Notes: generated by a model from the sequence alone, not told the origin. DNA of 64,000 nt from Oleiagrimonas citrea (GCF_012395255.1 NZ_JAAZQD010000001.1:558001-622000), one strand, 5' to 3'; positions 8,596 through 17,346 are shown, counted from the stretch's first letter. A program made the numbers and translations.

Positions 8596-9813
8596 TCAGT
8601 CTGTGCCCAGAAGCGTCACCGTCAACGTGTCACCACTGTCCACATTGATCTCCGGCGCGTAGCCGCTGAGGAAATCGTTGAACGGGAAGGTGTAGACATC
8701 CGAGAAGTTCGCAACGAAGGCATTGGCCCAGGGGTTGTAGAACGGCTGGTTCGGCTGGATGTTGCTGAACACGTCCGTGGCGGATGCCTGCATCCAGGTC
8801 GAGCTATCCTTCGCGCCGTACTTCTCGCTGCCCACGAAACCATAGGCGAAACCCGCCATCAGATCGCGCGACACCGCCGAGAACACGTTGTTGTCGCCGG
8901 TATTGCCGTTGGCATCCGACGCACCGGGAATCGATCCCCCATTTCCGGCGTAGGACCAGCTGTAGTTCATCACCGCCAGGTAGATCACCGAATTGAACGT
9001 CTGCCAGATCATTTCGGAGCGCATGGTGAAGTCGCCCAGTAGGCTGGTGGTGCCCTTGATCTCGAGCGTCTGACCGGCATAGGTGACCGAGGTCGTCTGG
9101 AACGTCTGCGGCTTGAGGTCCGGTGAAGTTGATTTGCCGACGCCGCTGTAGGCATTGTTGATGGGAATCTGCTGGGTCGAGTCGATGAACACGCTCTTCA
9201 GATAATCCCTGAAGCTGGGATACAGCGGCAGCCAATTCGGATTGCCCGCGTTGGGGCTGATGACGCGCACGATCTGACCTTCGGCGTTTTTCACCACCGA
9301 GGCCGCATTCCCGCCGCTGAGCGCGGCCAGCGTGGCCGGCAGACCGGACAGGCTGGCGCCGGACCGCGGCGCGCCGCGCGTCTTCGAGGCCTGCTGCGTA
9401 GTGCTCTGCATTTCCAGCGGGATGGAATACCAGTTGATGTAGGTAATGTCCGCGCTGGCCGTGGAAGTCGAGCCCGCGAACTCCAGATACTGATAGCGGA
9501 CGTGGTCACTGGTGTCCGTGTAGGCCATGTCCACCGGAAAGCTGCCGGAAGTAGGAGGTGTGAGCGCCGCATCGCTCAGGTATACGTGACCTTGCCAGTT
9601 TTCCGGCCCCATCTGCAGCGTGTTGCCGATCTCGGACAGGCTGTAGGACTTGCCGTTGACCAGCGCCGTCGTCTTGCCGCCGATGACGGCCGTGGCTTCG
9701 AGCTTCGGAGCGACCAACTCGGTGGATTTGCCCACCACCTTCGTCGCCTGGATGAAGGTCACCCAGGGTTCCGCGATGCCGGTGTTCTTGTTGCTGAATT
9801 CAATGGTGTACAT
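8596..9813 (-). CDS. Thaumatin-like / GH64-type beta-1,3-glucanase-like protein
   Basis: 405 residues. The C-terminal part (DVYTFPFNDFLSGYAPEINV, then a strand LTVTLLG) resembles the closing motif of glycoside hydrolase family 64 laminaripentaose-producing glucanases and thaumatin-like folds, and the N-terminal beta-rich part (IEFSNKNTGIAEPWVTFI) fits the same fold. I cannot confirm catalytic acids. There is no signal peptide: the protein starts MYTIEFSNKNTG, so it is either cytosolic or exported by a non-Sec route. AGGAG lies 7 nt before the ATG. No neighbouring secretion or polysaccharide gene. Family call moderate, function unproven. Confidence 0.55.
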   Translation of the reverse strand: MYTIEFSNKNTGIAEPWVTFIQATKVVGKSTELVAPKLEATAVIGGKTTALVNGKSYSLSEIGNTLQMGPENWQGHVYLSDAALTPPTSGSFPVDMAYTDTSDHVRYQYLEFAGSTSTASADITYINWYSIPLEMQSTTQQASKTRGAPRSGASLSGLPATLAALSGGNAASVVKNAEGQIVRVISPNAGNPNWLPLYPSFRDYLKSVFIDSTQQIPINNAYSGVGKSTSPDLKPQTFQTTSVTYAGQTLEIKGTTSLLGDFTMRSEMIWQTFNSVIYLAVMNYSWSYAGNGGSIPGASDANGNTGDNNVFSAVSRDLMAGFAYGFVGSEKYGAKDSSTWMQASATDVFSNIQPNQPFYNPWANAFVANFSDVYTFPFNDFLSGYAPEINVDSGDTLTVTLLGTD

Positions 9814-9931
9814 CCGTGCACTCCTAGTTGATTGAGAAACCGATCCGCGGCGGATGTGCCGCGACGGTGGTTGATCGGGCTACCGACCGGCTCCGATCTT
9901 TCGAACGCTTGAATTATGCGTCATGCGTCAT

Positions 9932-9955
9932 GCGCAATGCGTCACCGCATTGCGC
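9932..9955. repeat. Perfect 10-bp inverted repeat
   Basis: GCGCAATGCG, loop TCAC, CGCATTGCGC. It is preceded by the direct repeat tgcgtcatgcgtcatgcg. It sits in the 270-nt non-coding stretch upstream of the glucanase-like gene; no T-run. It could be a protein-binding site or a relic; I see no gene in this stretch. Confidence 0.6.
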
Positions 9956-10103
9956 TTCATCAGCTGTGGTGACGCTGGACCAAGCTACGGTCTGTTGCGG
10001 AGCATGCAACCGTATGGGCCCGAAGCGGTCGCCTGCTCTGCCCCGAGCATTCTCGCTCCGACTGTAGATCTGCTGACCGAACAGGATTCGAACGGTCGCA
10101 AGT

Positions 10104-10351
10104 GAACCTGGAACCGTTTTGCCTCTTGGCCAGGGACGCGTCTATGGCGGGGGCGATGATCTGCTTATCCTGACCTTTGACAACGGGCGTGCCGATGGGC
10201 CTGCACGCGGCGTATCGAGGCCGAGCATGGCTGGAAAGTGCGCGTGGTCGATCTGCGCTGACTGGGGCCGCTCAACGATGCCTTCATTATCGAACAGGTG
10301 CGCTCGACGCGGCGTGTGATCGTGCTCGACGAAGGCCGGCTCGGGATTTGA
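10104..10351 (+). pseudogene. Decayed fragment of a 2-oxoacid dehydrogenase E1 beta subunit
   Basis: Reading + strand, VLPLGQGRVYGGGDDLLILTF is followed by a frameshift into another frame that reads RIEAEHGWKVRVVDLR, a TGA where the family has W, then LGPLNDAFIIEQVRSTRRV and IVLDEGRL, ending at another stop. The block VDLR(W)LxPL is the transketolase C-terminal domain of pyruvate/branched-chain dehydrogenase E1 beta. Only about 80 codons remain; the N-terminal pyrimidine-binding domain and any E1 alpha/E2 partners are absent. It is a relic, and its end abuts the tandem duplication at the 3' end of the hydroxylase gene. Confidence 0.8.
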
Positions 10352-10361
10352 TGACAGGCCC

Positions 10362-10443
10362 TAGTCGATCACACGCGGACGCGGGAGCAAGGTGCCGAGC
10401 TTTAGTCGATCACACGCGGATGCGGGAGCAAGGTGCCGAGCTT
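10362..10443. repeat. 41-bp tandem duplication at the 3' end of the hydroxylase gene
   Basis: Units 10362-10402 and 10403-10443 are identical except for one C/T. Each encodes, on the minus strand, the terminal KLGTLLP(H/R)PRVID plus stop. The gene uses the inner copy; the outer copy lies just past the stop codon, next to the E1 beta relic, and marks a rearrangement point. Confidence 0.9.
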
Positions 10444-11655
10444 TGTGCGCGCTTTGTCGCCAGTCCGGCGTAGCAGACCGCGCTCGCCATCATCGACCAG
10501 CAGGTGCGCCAGCGCACTGCGGAAGGGCGTCACGCGTTGACTCAGGCGCAGCAAGCCTTCACGCATGGCCCGTGCCGGGGCGCGTTCATCGGTGTAAAGA
10601 CCGACAATGCCACGGGTTATCTGGTACAGCGGCCAGGTGCCCAGGCGGTGACGATGCTGGTAGCGCGCCAGCAGCGTGGGATCGGCCAGACCGGTACCGT
10701 GCGCCAGTGCCTGGCGCAGACTGTCGCCGAGACGGCGCACGCTGGCCAGGCCGAAATTGAAGCCATGCGCGGTGACCGGATGCATGCCCACGGCGGCATC
10801 ACCGGCCAATGCCAACCGCTGTCCGATGAAGCGGTGTGCATAGGTGCCCACCAGCGGATAGGCATGACGAGTACTTTCCAGCCTCATGTCGCCCAGCCGG
10901 TCGGCAAAACGCCGCCGCATATCGGCGTTGAAGTCGGCTTCGTCCATGTCCAGCAGGGCCTGCACCTCGGTGTCGGGCACCGTCAGGACGATGGAGGCGT
11001 GATGCTCGGCCAGTGGCAGCAGGGCCAGGGTCTGGCCGTGGTCGAACCACTCCCACGCCGTATGCGCGTGCTCGCCTTCGTGCTGCATGCGGCAGACCAG
11101 CATGGTCTTGCCAAAGTCCTGCATGTGCGCGCCGATGCCGCGCGCACGACGGGTTTCGGAGAAGCGGCTGTCGGCGGCGATCACCAGGTCTGCATGCACG
11201 CGCTGGCCGTTGCCCAGTTGCACCGTGCCGCGTTCGTGATCGGCGCCGGTGCCGGTGACCTCGACGCCGTCATGCAGCCGGATATCGGGGTGATCTTGTG
11301 CGGCGGCCCACGCGGCGCGACGAATCGCCTGGTTGGGCACCAGATGTCCCAGTTGTTGGCGGCGTGCCATCTGCGCATCGACGAACAGGCCCTGTTCTGC
11401 GGCGCCGTTCATGATGCGCGCACGTTGCAGTGGCGAGACATCTTCAGCGGCGATGTGCGCCGCGACGCCCAAGGTGCGCAGCTGCTGCATGGAGGCCTGA
11501 GTGAGGGCGATCTCGCGGCCATCGAAGGCCGGCTCGGCCAGCGCTTTGGCCGGCTGACGCTCGATCAATGCGACCGACAGTGACTGATCGGCCAATGCGC
11601 GGGCCAGGCAAAGACCGACCGGACCGGCACCAATGATGGCAACGTCGTAATGCAT
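10402..11655 (-). CDS. FAD-dependent ubiquinone-biosynthesis hydroxylase (UbiH/UbiF/UbiM family)
   Basis: 417-residue class A flavoprotein monooxygenase. The FAD-binding Rossmann motif is at the start (MHYDVAIIGAGPVGLCLARA), the second motif is DLVIAADSRFSETRR, and the third is LALAGDAAVGMHPVTAHGFNFGL. These are the signatures of ring hydroxylases of ubiquinone synthesis. The PVTAHGFN variant suggests the UbiM branch (5-demethoxyubiquinol hydroxylase), but I cannot separate UbiM from UbiH/UbiF without alignment. ATG at 11653-11655 gives the canonical start. It is monocistronic, with an FNR/CRP-like dyad about 60 nt upstream. Confidence 0.85.
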   Translation of the reverse strand: MHYDVAIIGAGPVGLCLARALADQSLSVALIERQPAKALAEPAFDGREIALTQASMQQLRTLGVAAHIAAEDVSPLQRARIMNGAAEQGLFVDAQMARRQQLGHLVPNQAIRRAAWAAAQDHPDIRLHDGVEVTGTGADHERGTVQLGNGQRVHADLVIAADSRFSETRRARGIGAHMQDFGKTMLVCRMQHEGEHAHTAWEWFDHGQTLALLPLAEHHASIVLTVPDTEVQALLDMDEADFNADMRRRFADRLGDMRLESTRHAYPLVGTYAHRFIGQRLALAGDAAVGMHPVTAHGFNFGLASVRRLGDSLRQALAHGTGLADPTLLARYQHRHRLGTWPLYQITRGIVGLYTDERAPARAMREGLLRLSQRVTPFRSALAHLLVDDGERGLLRRTGDKARTKLGTLLPHPRVID

Positions 11656-11714
11656 GGACAAACCCTCGAATGAGCTCAGGAGGTAGAGTCTAGGCAGCAT
11701 CGCCGTGTGGCGGC

Positions 11715-11728
11715 CTGACCTGAGTCAA
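11715..11728. promoter_or_regulatory. Possible FNR/CRP-family dyad upstream of the hydroxylase gene
   Basis: CTGAC-ctga-GTCAA resembles the TTGAT-N4-ATCAA consensus with two changes. It lies 60 nt before the hydroxylase start codon. An oxygen-dependent ubiquinone hydroxylase would be a sensible FNR target, but the match is imperfect. Confidence 0.3.
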
Positions 11729-11944
11729 ATACCAGGCTAGGCCGTGTTCGTGAATTTTTTTAAAGGGTGGCCAGTTCCGTGCCGGTGTAGGTGGCAAAAC
11801 GGTTACAAAACGGTTCCAGGTTCACTTTCCCAACGCCCGCAAAGGGTCGTTCCCGGACAAATTTTTGAACTTCACCAATCACTGGCAATCAGCGAAGCCT
11901 GCCCCTTCGCCCACTATGTCGCCAAGAGCGAGCCACCCAGCTCC

Positions 11945-11971
11945 GGTCACAACCCCACCGACTCGCACGTC
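11945..11971 (+). promoter_or_regulatory. Candidate ECF41 autoregulated promoter
   Basis: GGTCACA (11945-11951), a 16-nt spacer, then CGTC (11968-11971), 30 nt before the sigma-factor ATG. The known ECF41 consensus as I recall it is TGTCACA-N16-CGTC, so this differs by a single base. It would drive the sigma factor together with the downstream carboxymuconolactone-decarboxylase gene. Confidence 0.65.
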
Positions 11972-12001
11972 CTTGCGGTATGTTCGCACCGAGAATCGCC
12001 C

Positions 12002-12907
12002 ATGGACCCGAAGACCGCCCAATTCCAGCAATTCCGCCCGCGCCTGTTCGGGCTGGCGTATCGCATGCTCGGCACGCCGGTCGATGCGGAGGACGTGCTG
12101 CATGAAGCCTGGCTGCGCTGGCATGCGCAGAAGGTGTCGGCGCTGGACGATGCCGAGGCATGGCTGGTCACAGTGACCACGCGGCTGGCGCTGGATCGGC
12201 TGCGGCGCGCGCGGACGGAGCGCGAGCGCTACACCGGACCCTGGCTGCCCGAGCCGGCGAGGATGGACACGGGATCGCCGGACGAGCGCATCGAGCGCGA
12301 CGAGACGCTGACGCTGTCGTTCCTGCTGCTGCTCGAACGTCTGGCGCCGGAGGAGCGCGCGGCGTTTCTGCTGCGCGAGGTGTTCGACTACAGCCATGCC
12401 GAGACCGCCGCCATGCTGGGGATCGGTGAGGCCGCCTGCCGTCAGCGCGTGCACCGCGCGCGGACGCGGCTGCGCGAGGGACGTCCGCGCTTCCAGGTCG
12501 ATGCGGATACACAGCGGCGTCTGCTGCAACGTTTCGTGGCGGCGCTGGAACAGCCCGATCTGGACACGCTGCGCGCACTATTCGCCGAAGACGCCGTGCA
12601 CATCGCCGACGGCGGCGGACGCGCCAGCGCCACGCGGCGACCACTGTGCGGCGCGGATCGTCTGGCGCGGCTGTACCGGCAGATCGCACGCAACGTCGGC
12701 GCACAGCGCCCGTGCTACGAACTCGCCACGCTCAACGGCCTGCCCGCCCTGCTGACCTGGATCGACGGACAGCTGGTCACGGCCACCTGGATCGACGTCG
12801 AGACCGACGGCGAGCACATCGGCGCGATCCACGCCCTGCGCCATCCCGACAAGCTGGCGCGCCTGCGGGCAGTCACGAAACCGACGGCGGCGGCGTCCTT
12901 GCACTGA
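12002..12907 (+). CDS. ECF41-group RNA polymerase sigma factor with SnoaL-like C-terminal domain
   Basis: 301 residues. Sigma region 2 (FRPRLFGLAYRMLGTPVDAEDVLHEAWLRW, about 10-40) and region 4 (LAPEERAAFLLREVFDYSH...AACRQRVHRARTRL, about 120-160) are followed by a 130-residue NTF2/SnoaL-like extension. All three ECF41 marks are present: WLPEP in the linker, DGGGR in the extension and HPDKL near the C-terminus. In this group the extension replaces an anti-sigma factor and both stimulates and restrains activity. The gene is followed 38 nt later by a CxxC carboxymuconolactone decarboxylase homologue, the classic ECF41 partner. The start ATG 12002 is the first that gives a standard length. Confidence 0.9.
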   Translation: MDPKTAQFQQFRPRLFGLAYRMLGTPVDAEDVLHEAWLRWHAQKVSALDDAEAWLVTVTTRLALDRLRRARTERERYTGPWLPEPARMDTGSPDERIERDETLTLSFLLLLERLAPEERAAFLLREVFDYSHAETAAMLGIGEAACRQRVHRARTRLREGRPRFQVDADTQRRLLQRFVAALEQPDLDTLRALFAEDAVHIADGGGRASATRRPLCGADRLARLYRQIARNVGAQRPCYELATLNGLPALLTWIDGQLVTATWIDVETDGEHIGAIHALRHPDKLARLRAVTKPTAAASLH

Positions 12908-12945
12908 ACGGTCCGTCGCGTCCGCCCATCCTGCAAGGAGTCCCC

Positions 12946-13401
12946 ATGTCCCGTTTCGCCATCCGCGATCATCTCGACGCACTCGCGCCCCTGCTCACGC
13001 TGGGCCGAAACATCCGCACCGGCACACTGGAAGCGCCGCTCACCGAACTCGTCCTCGCCCGCGCCTCGCAGATCAACGGCTGCGCGTTCTGCCTGGACAT
13101 GCATACCCAGGACGCGCGCAACGCCGGCGAGACCGAACAGCGTCTGCACCTGCTTCCCGCCTGGCGCGACACGGACCTGTACAGCCCGCGCGAGCGTGCG
13201 GCGCTGACCTGGTGCGAGGCGCTGACGCAACTGGGTCACGATGCGGTGCCCGATGCGCTGTACGAAACCGTGCGCGCACACTTTGACGAGAGTGAACTGG
13301 TTGATCTGACGCTGCTGATCACGCTCATCAACAGCTGGAACCGGGTCAATATCGCGGCCGCCACGCGCGGCGGCGACTACCGCCCGGGGATGTTCGCCTG
13401 A
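12946..13401 (+). CDS. Carboxymuconolactone decarboxylase / AhpD-like protein (ECF41 target)
   Basis: 151 residues, all-helical AhpD-like fold. The redox motif NGCAFCLDMHTQDA (CxxCxxxH) suggests peroxidase or disulfide-reductase chemistry rather than true gamma-carboxymuconolactone decarboxylation. Strong AAGGAG six nucleotides before ATG 12946. Its position directly behind an ECF41 sigma factor makes it the expected COE-type (carboxymuconolactone decarboxylase/oxidoreductase/epimerase) target of that sigma factor. The physiological substrate is unknown. Confidence 0.88.
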   Translation: MSRFAIRDHLDALAPLLTLGRNIRTGTLEAPLTELVLARASQINGCAFCLDMHTQDARNAGETEQRLHLLPAWRDTDLYSPRERAALTWCEALTQLGHDAVPDALYETVRAHFDESELVDLTLLITLINSWNRVNIAAATRGGDYRPGMFA

Positions 13402-13464
13402 CGCCCCCGGCTGATTGACGGGGAGCATCCGTGCCACGGACGCTTGCTACGGTCGCGTACCAGA

Positions 13465-13534
13465 GGCACTTCCTGCGGTCGCACCACGGGCACTTCCTAC
13501 GGTCGCACCACGGGCACTTCCTACGGTCGTCATT
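13465..13534. repeat. Short tandem repeat, about three 24-bp units
   Basis: Unit ggcacttcctacggtcgcac + cacg at 13465-13488, 13489-13512 and a partial third from 13513. A diverged half-unit (cttgctacggtcgcgtacc) precedes the first. The last unit runs into the palindromic repeat element at 13528. Non-coding. Confidence 0.85.
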
Positions 13535-13608
13535 CCTGTGCAAGCAGGAATCCAGCGCCTTGCCGCCTCGCGCAATAGTCACTGGGTCCCGGCTTTCGCC
13601 GGGATGAC
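13528..13608. repeat. Palindromic intergenic repeat (REP/dRS3-like pair), copy 2
   Basis: The left arm cgtcattcctgtgcaagcag and the right arm ctgggtcccggctttcgccg + ggatgaca are inverted relative to each other, the same design as the 5312-5384 element but with different stem sequences. Confidence 0.85.
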
Positions 13609-13650
13609 ATGCAAGAGTGGGTTTTTCGAAACAGTCGGAGAGCAGGCACG

Positions 13651-13682
13651 AAAAAGGCCGCGGTAACGAACCGCGGCCTTTT
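13651..13682. terminator. Intrinsic terminator for the isocitrate dehydrogenase gene
   Basis: AAAAAGGCCGCGG - taacgaa - CCGCGGCCTTTT. The 8-bp GC stem is flanked by A and T runs and works in both directions; it lies 24 nt beyond the stop codon of the minus-strand dehydrogenase gene. Confidence 0.9.
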
Positions 13683-13705
13683 CATGTTCACGCAGCGCGT
13701 CGGCT

Positions 13706-14716
13706 TCAGGCCGTAACGCGCTCGACCAGGGCGTCGGCGAAGCTGTCCGTGGTGCCGGTGCCGCCGAGATCCGGCGTGGTACGGTCGCCCGCGGCCAGAG
13801 TCTCGCGGATGGCGGTGCGGATCTTGGTGCCCTTCTCGGCCATGCCCAGATGGTCAAGCATGTCGGCCGCCGCCAGCAGCAGCGCGCAGGGGTTGGCCAC
13901 GCCCTTGCCGGCGATGTCCGGCGCGGAGCCGTGCACGGCCTCGAAGATCGCCGCCTCGGCGCCGATGTTGGAACCCGGGGCCAGACCCAGGCCGCCGACC
14001 AGACCTGCGCACAGGTCGGAGATGATGTCGCCGAACAGGTTGGTGGTGACGATCACGTCGAACTGCTCCGGGCGCATCACCAGCTGCATGCAGGTGTTGT
14101 CGACGATCAGCTCGTTGAACTCGATGTCCGGATATTCCTTGGCGATCTCGCGCGCCACGTTCAGGAACAGGCCCGACGTGGTCTTCATGATGTTCGCCTT
14201 GTGCACCGCCGTGACCTTCTTGCGGCCCTTGCTGCGCGCCATCTCGAAGGCGTAGCGCACGATGCGATTGCAGCCGCGGCGCGTGGTGCGGATCATCGAG
14301 GAAGCGGTCTCGCCGTCCTCGGACAGGGTCTGACCCTCGGCCAGGTAGGCACCTTCAGTGTTCTCGCGCACCGTGATGATGTCGATGTTCTCGAAGCGCG
14401 CCTTGGTGCCCGGGAAGCTGATCGCCGGTCGCACGTTGGCGTACAGGTCGAAATGACGGCGCAGCTGCACGTTGATCGACGAGAAGCCGCCGCCGACCGG
14501 CGTGGTCAGCGGGCTCTTCAGCGCGATGCTGTGCTTGGCGATGGTGTCCAGCGTGGCGGTCGGCAGCAGTTCCCCGTGCTTGTCCAGCGCCTCCATGCCG
14601 GCCTCGACGAACTCGTAGTTCAGATCGCAGTCCAGGGCGTCGAGGACGCGCAGGGTGGCGTTCATGATTTCGGGGCCGATACCGTCCCCTCGAATCACGG
14701 CAATGGTCTTGCTCAT
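13706..14716 (-). CDS. NAD-type isocitrate dehydrogenase
   Basis: 336-residue decarboxylating dehydrogenase of the TCA cycle. N-terminus KTIAVIRGDGIGPEI, substrate loop SSINVQLRRHFDLYANVRP, catalytic HKANIMKTTSG and cofactor loop HGSAPDIAGKGVANP. The aspartate in the SAPDIAG loop and the short length (about 335, not 415) mark the NAD-dependent form related to mitochondrial subunits, rather than NADP-dependent Icd or isopropylmalate dehydrogenase. Upstream AAGGAG-like sequence before ATG 14716. It is a single gene with its own terminator. Confidence 0.88.
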   Translation of the reverse strand: MSKTIAVIRGDGIGPEIMNATLRVLDALDCDLNYEFVEAGMEALDKHGELLPTATLDTIAKHSIALKSPLTTPVGGGFSSINVQLRRHFDLYANVRPAISFPGTKARFENIDIITVRENTEGAYLAEGQTLSEDGETASSMIRTTRRGCNRIVRYAFEMARSKGRKKVTAVHKANIMKTTSGLFLNVAREIAKEYPDIEFNELIVDNTCMQLVMRPEQFDVIVTTNLFGDIISDLCAGLVGGLGLAPGSNIGAEAAIFEAVHGSAPDIAGKGVANPCALLLAAADMLDHLGMAEKGTKIRTAIRETLAAGDRTTPDLGGTGTTDSFADALVERVTA

Positions 14717-14860
14717 GGGAAACTCCTTGACGACGCGCCGTCACGCGCGTGGTTGCGACATGGGACCGCGCGTAACGGAGTGCGGCAGGCGGGGGAGTTG
14801 CCTGCTGCGCGCGGCATCAGCCGCCCATTATAGCGTGCTTGCGTGAACGCGCGCCGACAT

Positions 14861-15217
14861 TCAGGATTCGGCGCCGCCCTGCTCCAGTTCGTCCAGCGCA
14901 TCCACGGCCCGCCGCAGGTGCGGAATCACGATCGATCCGCCCACCACCAGGCCGACCTGGAACACTTCGAAGAACTCGTCGCGGGTGACGCCGGCCGCAT
15001 GCGCCTGGTTGACGTGATAGCGGATGCAATCGTCGCAACGCAGCACCATCGAGGCGACCAGGCCGAGCATTTCCTTGGTCTTCACGTTCAGCGCGCCGTC
15101 GCGGTAAGTCTGCGAATCCAGCGAGAAGAAGCGCTTCACAACCTGGTTGTCCTGCTCCAGGATGCGCTGATTCATGCGTTCGCGAAAATCCGCGAATTCG
15201 TCGTTCTTGCCGCTCAT
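14861..15217 (-). CDS. AhpD-like / carboxymuconolactone decarboxylase family protein
   Basis: 118 residues. The helical core has the CxxC redox pair in RCDDCIRYHVNQAHAAGVTRDE, followed by the family's EVFQVGLVVGG helix. It overlaps the upstream glutaredoxin gene by 4 nt (ATGA), so the two are translationally coupled and probably form a thiol-redox pair in which glutaredoxin could recycle the CxxC. Not close to the CMD protein at 12946 in sequence, so not a recent duplicate. Confidence 0.88.
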   Translation of the reverse strand: MSGKNDEFADFRERMNQRILEQDNQVVKRFFSLDSQTYRDGALNVKTKEMLGLVASMVLRCDDCIRYHVNQAHAAGVTRDEFFEVFQVGLVVGGSIVIPHLRRAVDALDELEQGGAES

Positions 15218-15477
15218 GCATCCGGTTCCAGCAGGGTCGCCAGCTTGCCACTGCGATCAGCGGCGGCGAGATCATCGAAACCGCCCACGTGTGCGCCGTT
15301 GACGAAAATCTGCGGCACGGTGCGGCGGCCGGAACTGCGTTCCAGCATCTCGCTCAGACGCGCGGGATCGGTATCAATGCGGATTTCCTGCCATTCCAGC
15401 CCCTTGGACTTCAACAGGTTCTTGGCCGCGACGCAGTACGGGCACACGGCCGTGGTGTACATCTGGATGTCAGGCAT
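15214..15477 (-). CDS. grxC: Glutaredoxin 3-type (dithiol)
   Basis: 87 residues: MPDIQMYTTAVCPYC with the dithiol active site C12-P-Y-C15, then TVPQIFVNGAHVGGFDDL (cis-proline and glutathione-binding GG) as in GrxC. The start at 15477 gives the standard length; an upstream in-frame ATG at 15513 would add 12 residues that are not typical. First gene of the grx-ahpD-like pair. Confidence 0.92.
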   Translation of the reverse strand: MPDIQMYTTAVCPYCVAAKNLLKSKGLEWQEIRIDTDPARLSEMLERSSGRRTVPQIFVNGAHVGGFDDLAAADRSGKLATLLEPDA

Positions 15478-15666
15478 CTCGCAAAGTTCCTCGGTTCGGA
15501 CTCGAAAGCACACAAGATGCGGATATCGTGGCCGATTAACAAGGGTGAACCGGCAACACGGCTCCTGCTGGCCGGTGAACCGGGCGTGGGGTATCGTGGT
15601 CGAACATCAGGACAACCCGCGCCGTTCGCGGCACGCCCGGCCCGTTCACGACCTTCGCGACCGTAC

Positions 15667-17346
15667 ATGTCCCTACGCTCTCCGCTGCTCGCCCTGTTCA
15701 TCGCCAGCCTCAGCTTCGCCGCCGGGGCGCAGAATCGCGACGTGCGTCTGCCGGATCTGGGCAGCTCCGCCGGTGCGCTGATCTCGCCGCAGGAGGCCTC
15801 GCAGTACGGCTCCGCGATGCTGCATCAGATGCGCGCGCTGCACATGGTGCTGGACGACCCGCAGGCCAACGAATACCTCAACAGTGTCGGCTACCGCCTG
15901 GTCGCCGCCAGCGACGATCCGAAGCAGAAGTTCACGTTCTTCGTGGTCCGCGACAAGGAAATCAACGCCTTCGCCGCGCCCGGCGGCTACATTGGTGTGA
16001 ACGCTGGTCTGATTACCATCGCCCAGGACGAGAGCGAACTGGCCGGCGTGATGGCGCACGAGATCGGCCACATCTCGCAGCATCATCTGGAACGCGCCTT
16101 CGAGGCCTCGAAGAAGGATGCGCCGCTGATGGCGCTGGTGCTGCTCGGCGCCATCGCCGCCGGCGCCTCCGGCCACAACAGTGGCGATGCCGGCATGGCC
16201 GTTCTGGCCGGCGGTCAGGGCCTGATCGCGCAGCGGCAGATCAACTTCACCCGCTCCGACGAGGCCGAGGCCGACCGCGTCGGCATCCAGACCCTGGCGC
16301 GCGCCGGCTACGACCCGGAGGCCATGGCCGACTTCTTCCAGCGCATGGAGGACACGCTGCGTCCCGGCAGCGGCGGGGTCTCCGTGCCCGAACTGCTGCA
16401 GACCCATCCGGTGACCGCCTCGCGCATCAGTGATGCCCGCGCCCGCGCACGTACGCTCGAACAGCAGATGAAGGAACAGCCGCATCCCACGCTGAACCGC
16501 GCCGCGCTGGAGAACAGCACCGTGCCGTTGCCGTTCGTGAAGGACCCGAGCACGCTGACCGCCCGGCCGACATCGAACGGTCACAAAGGCGTCGCGGGAC
16601 TGTCATTGTTCAAGCTCATGCGCGAGCGTGTCCGTGTGCTCAGCGGCGACCCCAACAAGCTGCTGGACTACTACGCCGGCAATTTCTCGCGTCCGGGCTT
16701 CGACACGCCCTCCAACCGCTATGGCTACGCGCTGACCCTGATCCAGACCGGCCAGCCGGCGAAGGCCATCCGCCAGCTGCAGCCGCTGCTGAAACAGCAT
16801 CCGGGCAACACCACGCTGCGCCTGGCACTGGCCCAGGCGGAATTCCAGAACGGCGAGCACGCCGCCGCGTTCGATCTCTACGCGGCCCTGTCCGCGAACG
16901 CGCCGGACGACCACGCCATCGCCATGGCCTATGCCCACGCGCTGACCCAGGCTGGCACGCAGAAGCAGGCGCGCAAGGCCGAGGACATGCTGCGTCCGAT
17001 GCTGGACGACAGCGAGGACCCGGACCTGTTCACCAGCTACGCGCGCGCCAGCGAGAAAGCCGGCATGCCGGTCCGCGCCGGCGAAGCCTTCGCCTACGCC
17101 AGCTACCTGTCCGGGCGCCCCTTCGACGCCATGCAGCAATTCCGCCGCCTGCTCGATCGCCCGAACCTGGACTACTACCAGCGCGCACGCATCAACGCGC
17201 ACATCGCCCAGTTGACGCCCCTTCTGCTGGAACTGCGCAAACGCAAGGTCGACACTCCCGACCGCGACGATGACAGTAATTCGCTGCCGGATCGCAGCAA
17301 GGAAGGCTCCGCATCGCAGTTATGTTTCAGTCTGACATGCGGATGA
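15667..17346 (+). CDS. bepA: Periplasmic M48 metalloprotease/chaperone BepA-like with TPR domain
   Basis: 559 residues. Signal peptide ([21 protein letters not shown]), zinc protease domain with HExxH in [14 protein letters not shown] and the third ligand region DEAEADRVG, then a TPR superhelix (about 320-530). This is the architecture of E. coli BepA/YfgC, which helps LptD assembly and degrades stalled outer-membrane proteins. The ATG at 15667 starts the signal peptide directly. The downstream phoB begins 76 nt later. Confidence 0.88.
   Translation: MSLRSPLLALFIASLSFAAGAQNRDVRLPDLGSSAGALISPQEASQYGSAMLHQMRALHMVLDDPQANEYLNSVGYRLVAASDDPKQKFTFFVVRDKEINAFAAPGGYIGVNAGLITIAQDESELAGVMAHEIGHISQHHLERAFEASKKDAPLMALVLLGAIAAGASGHNSGDAGMAVLAGGQGLIAQRQINFTRSDEAEADRVGIQTLARAGYDPEAMADFFQRMEDTLRPGSGGVSVPELLQTHPVTASRISDARARARTLEQQMKEQPHPTLNRAALENSTVPLPFVKDPSTLTARPTSNGHKGVAGLSLFKLMRERVRVLSGDPNKLLDYYAGNFSRPGFDTPSNRYGYALTLIQTGQPAKAIRQLQPLLKQHPGNTTLRLALAQAEFQNGEHAAAFDLYAALSANAPDDHAIAMAYAHALTQAGTQKQARKAEDMLRPMLDDSEDPDLFTSYARASEKAGMPVRAGEAFAYASYLSGRPFDAMQQFRRLLDRPNLDYYQRARINAHIAQLTPLLLELRKRKVDTPDRDDDSNSLPDRSKEGSASQLCFSLTCG

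Noticed and set aside
10119..10319. Open frame of 66 codons as a small gene
   Set aside because: It is the first part of the decayed E1-beta fragment; homology continues only after a frameshift and through a stop.
13465..13534. Possible CRISPR array (repeated 24-bp units)
   Set aside because: The units are directly adjacent with no unique spacers between them, and no cas genes lie nearby; it is a plain tandem repeat.
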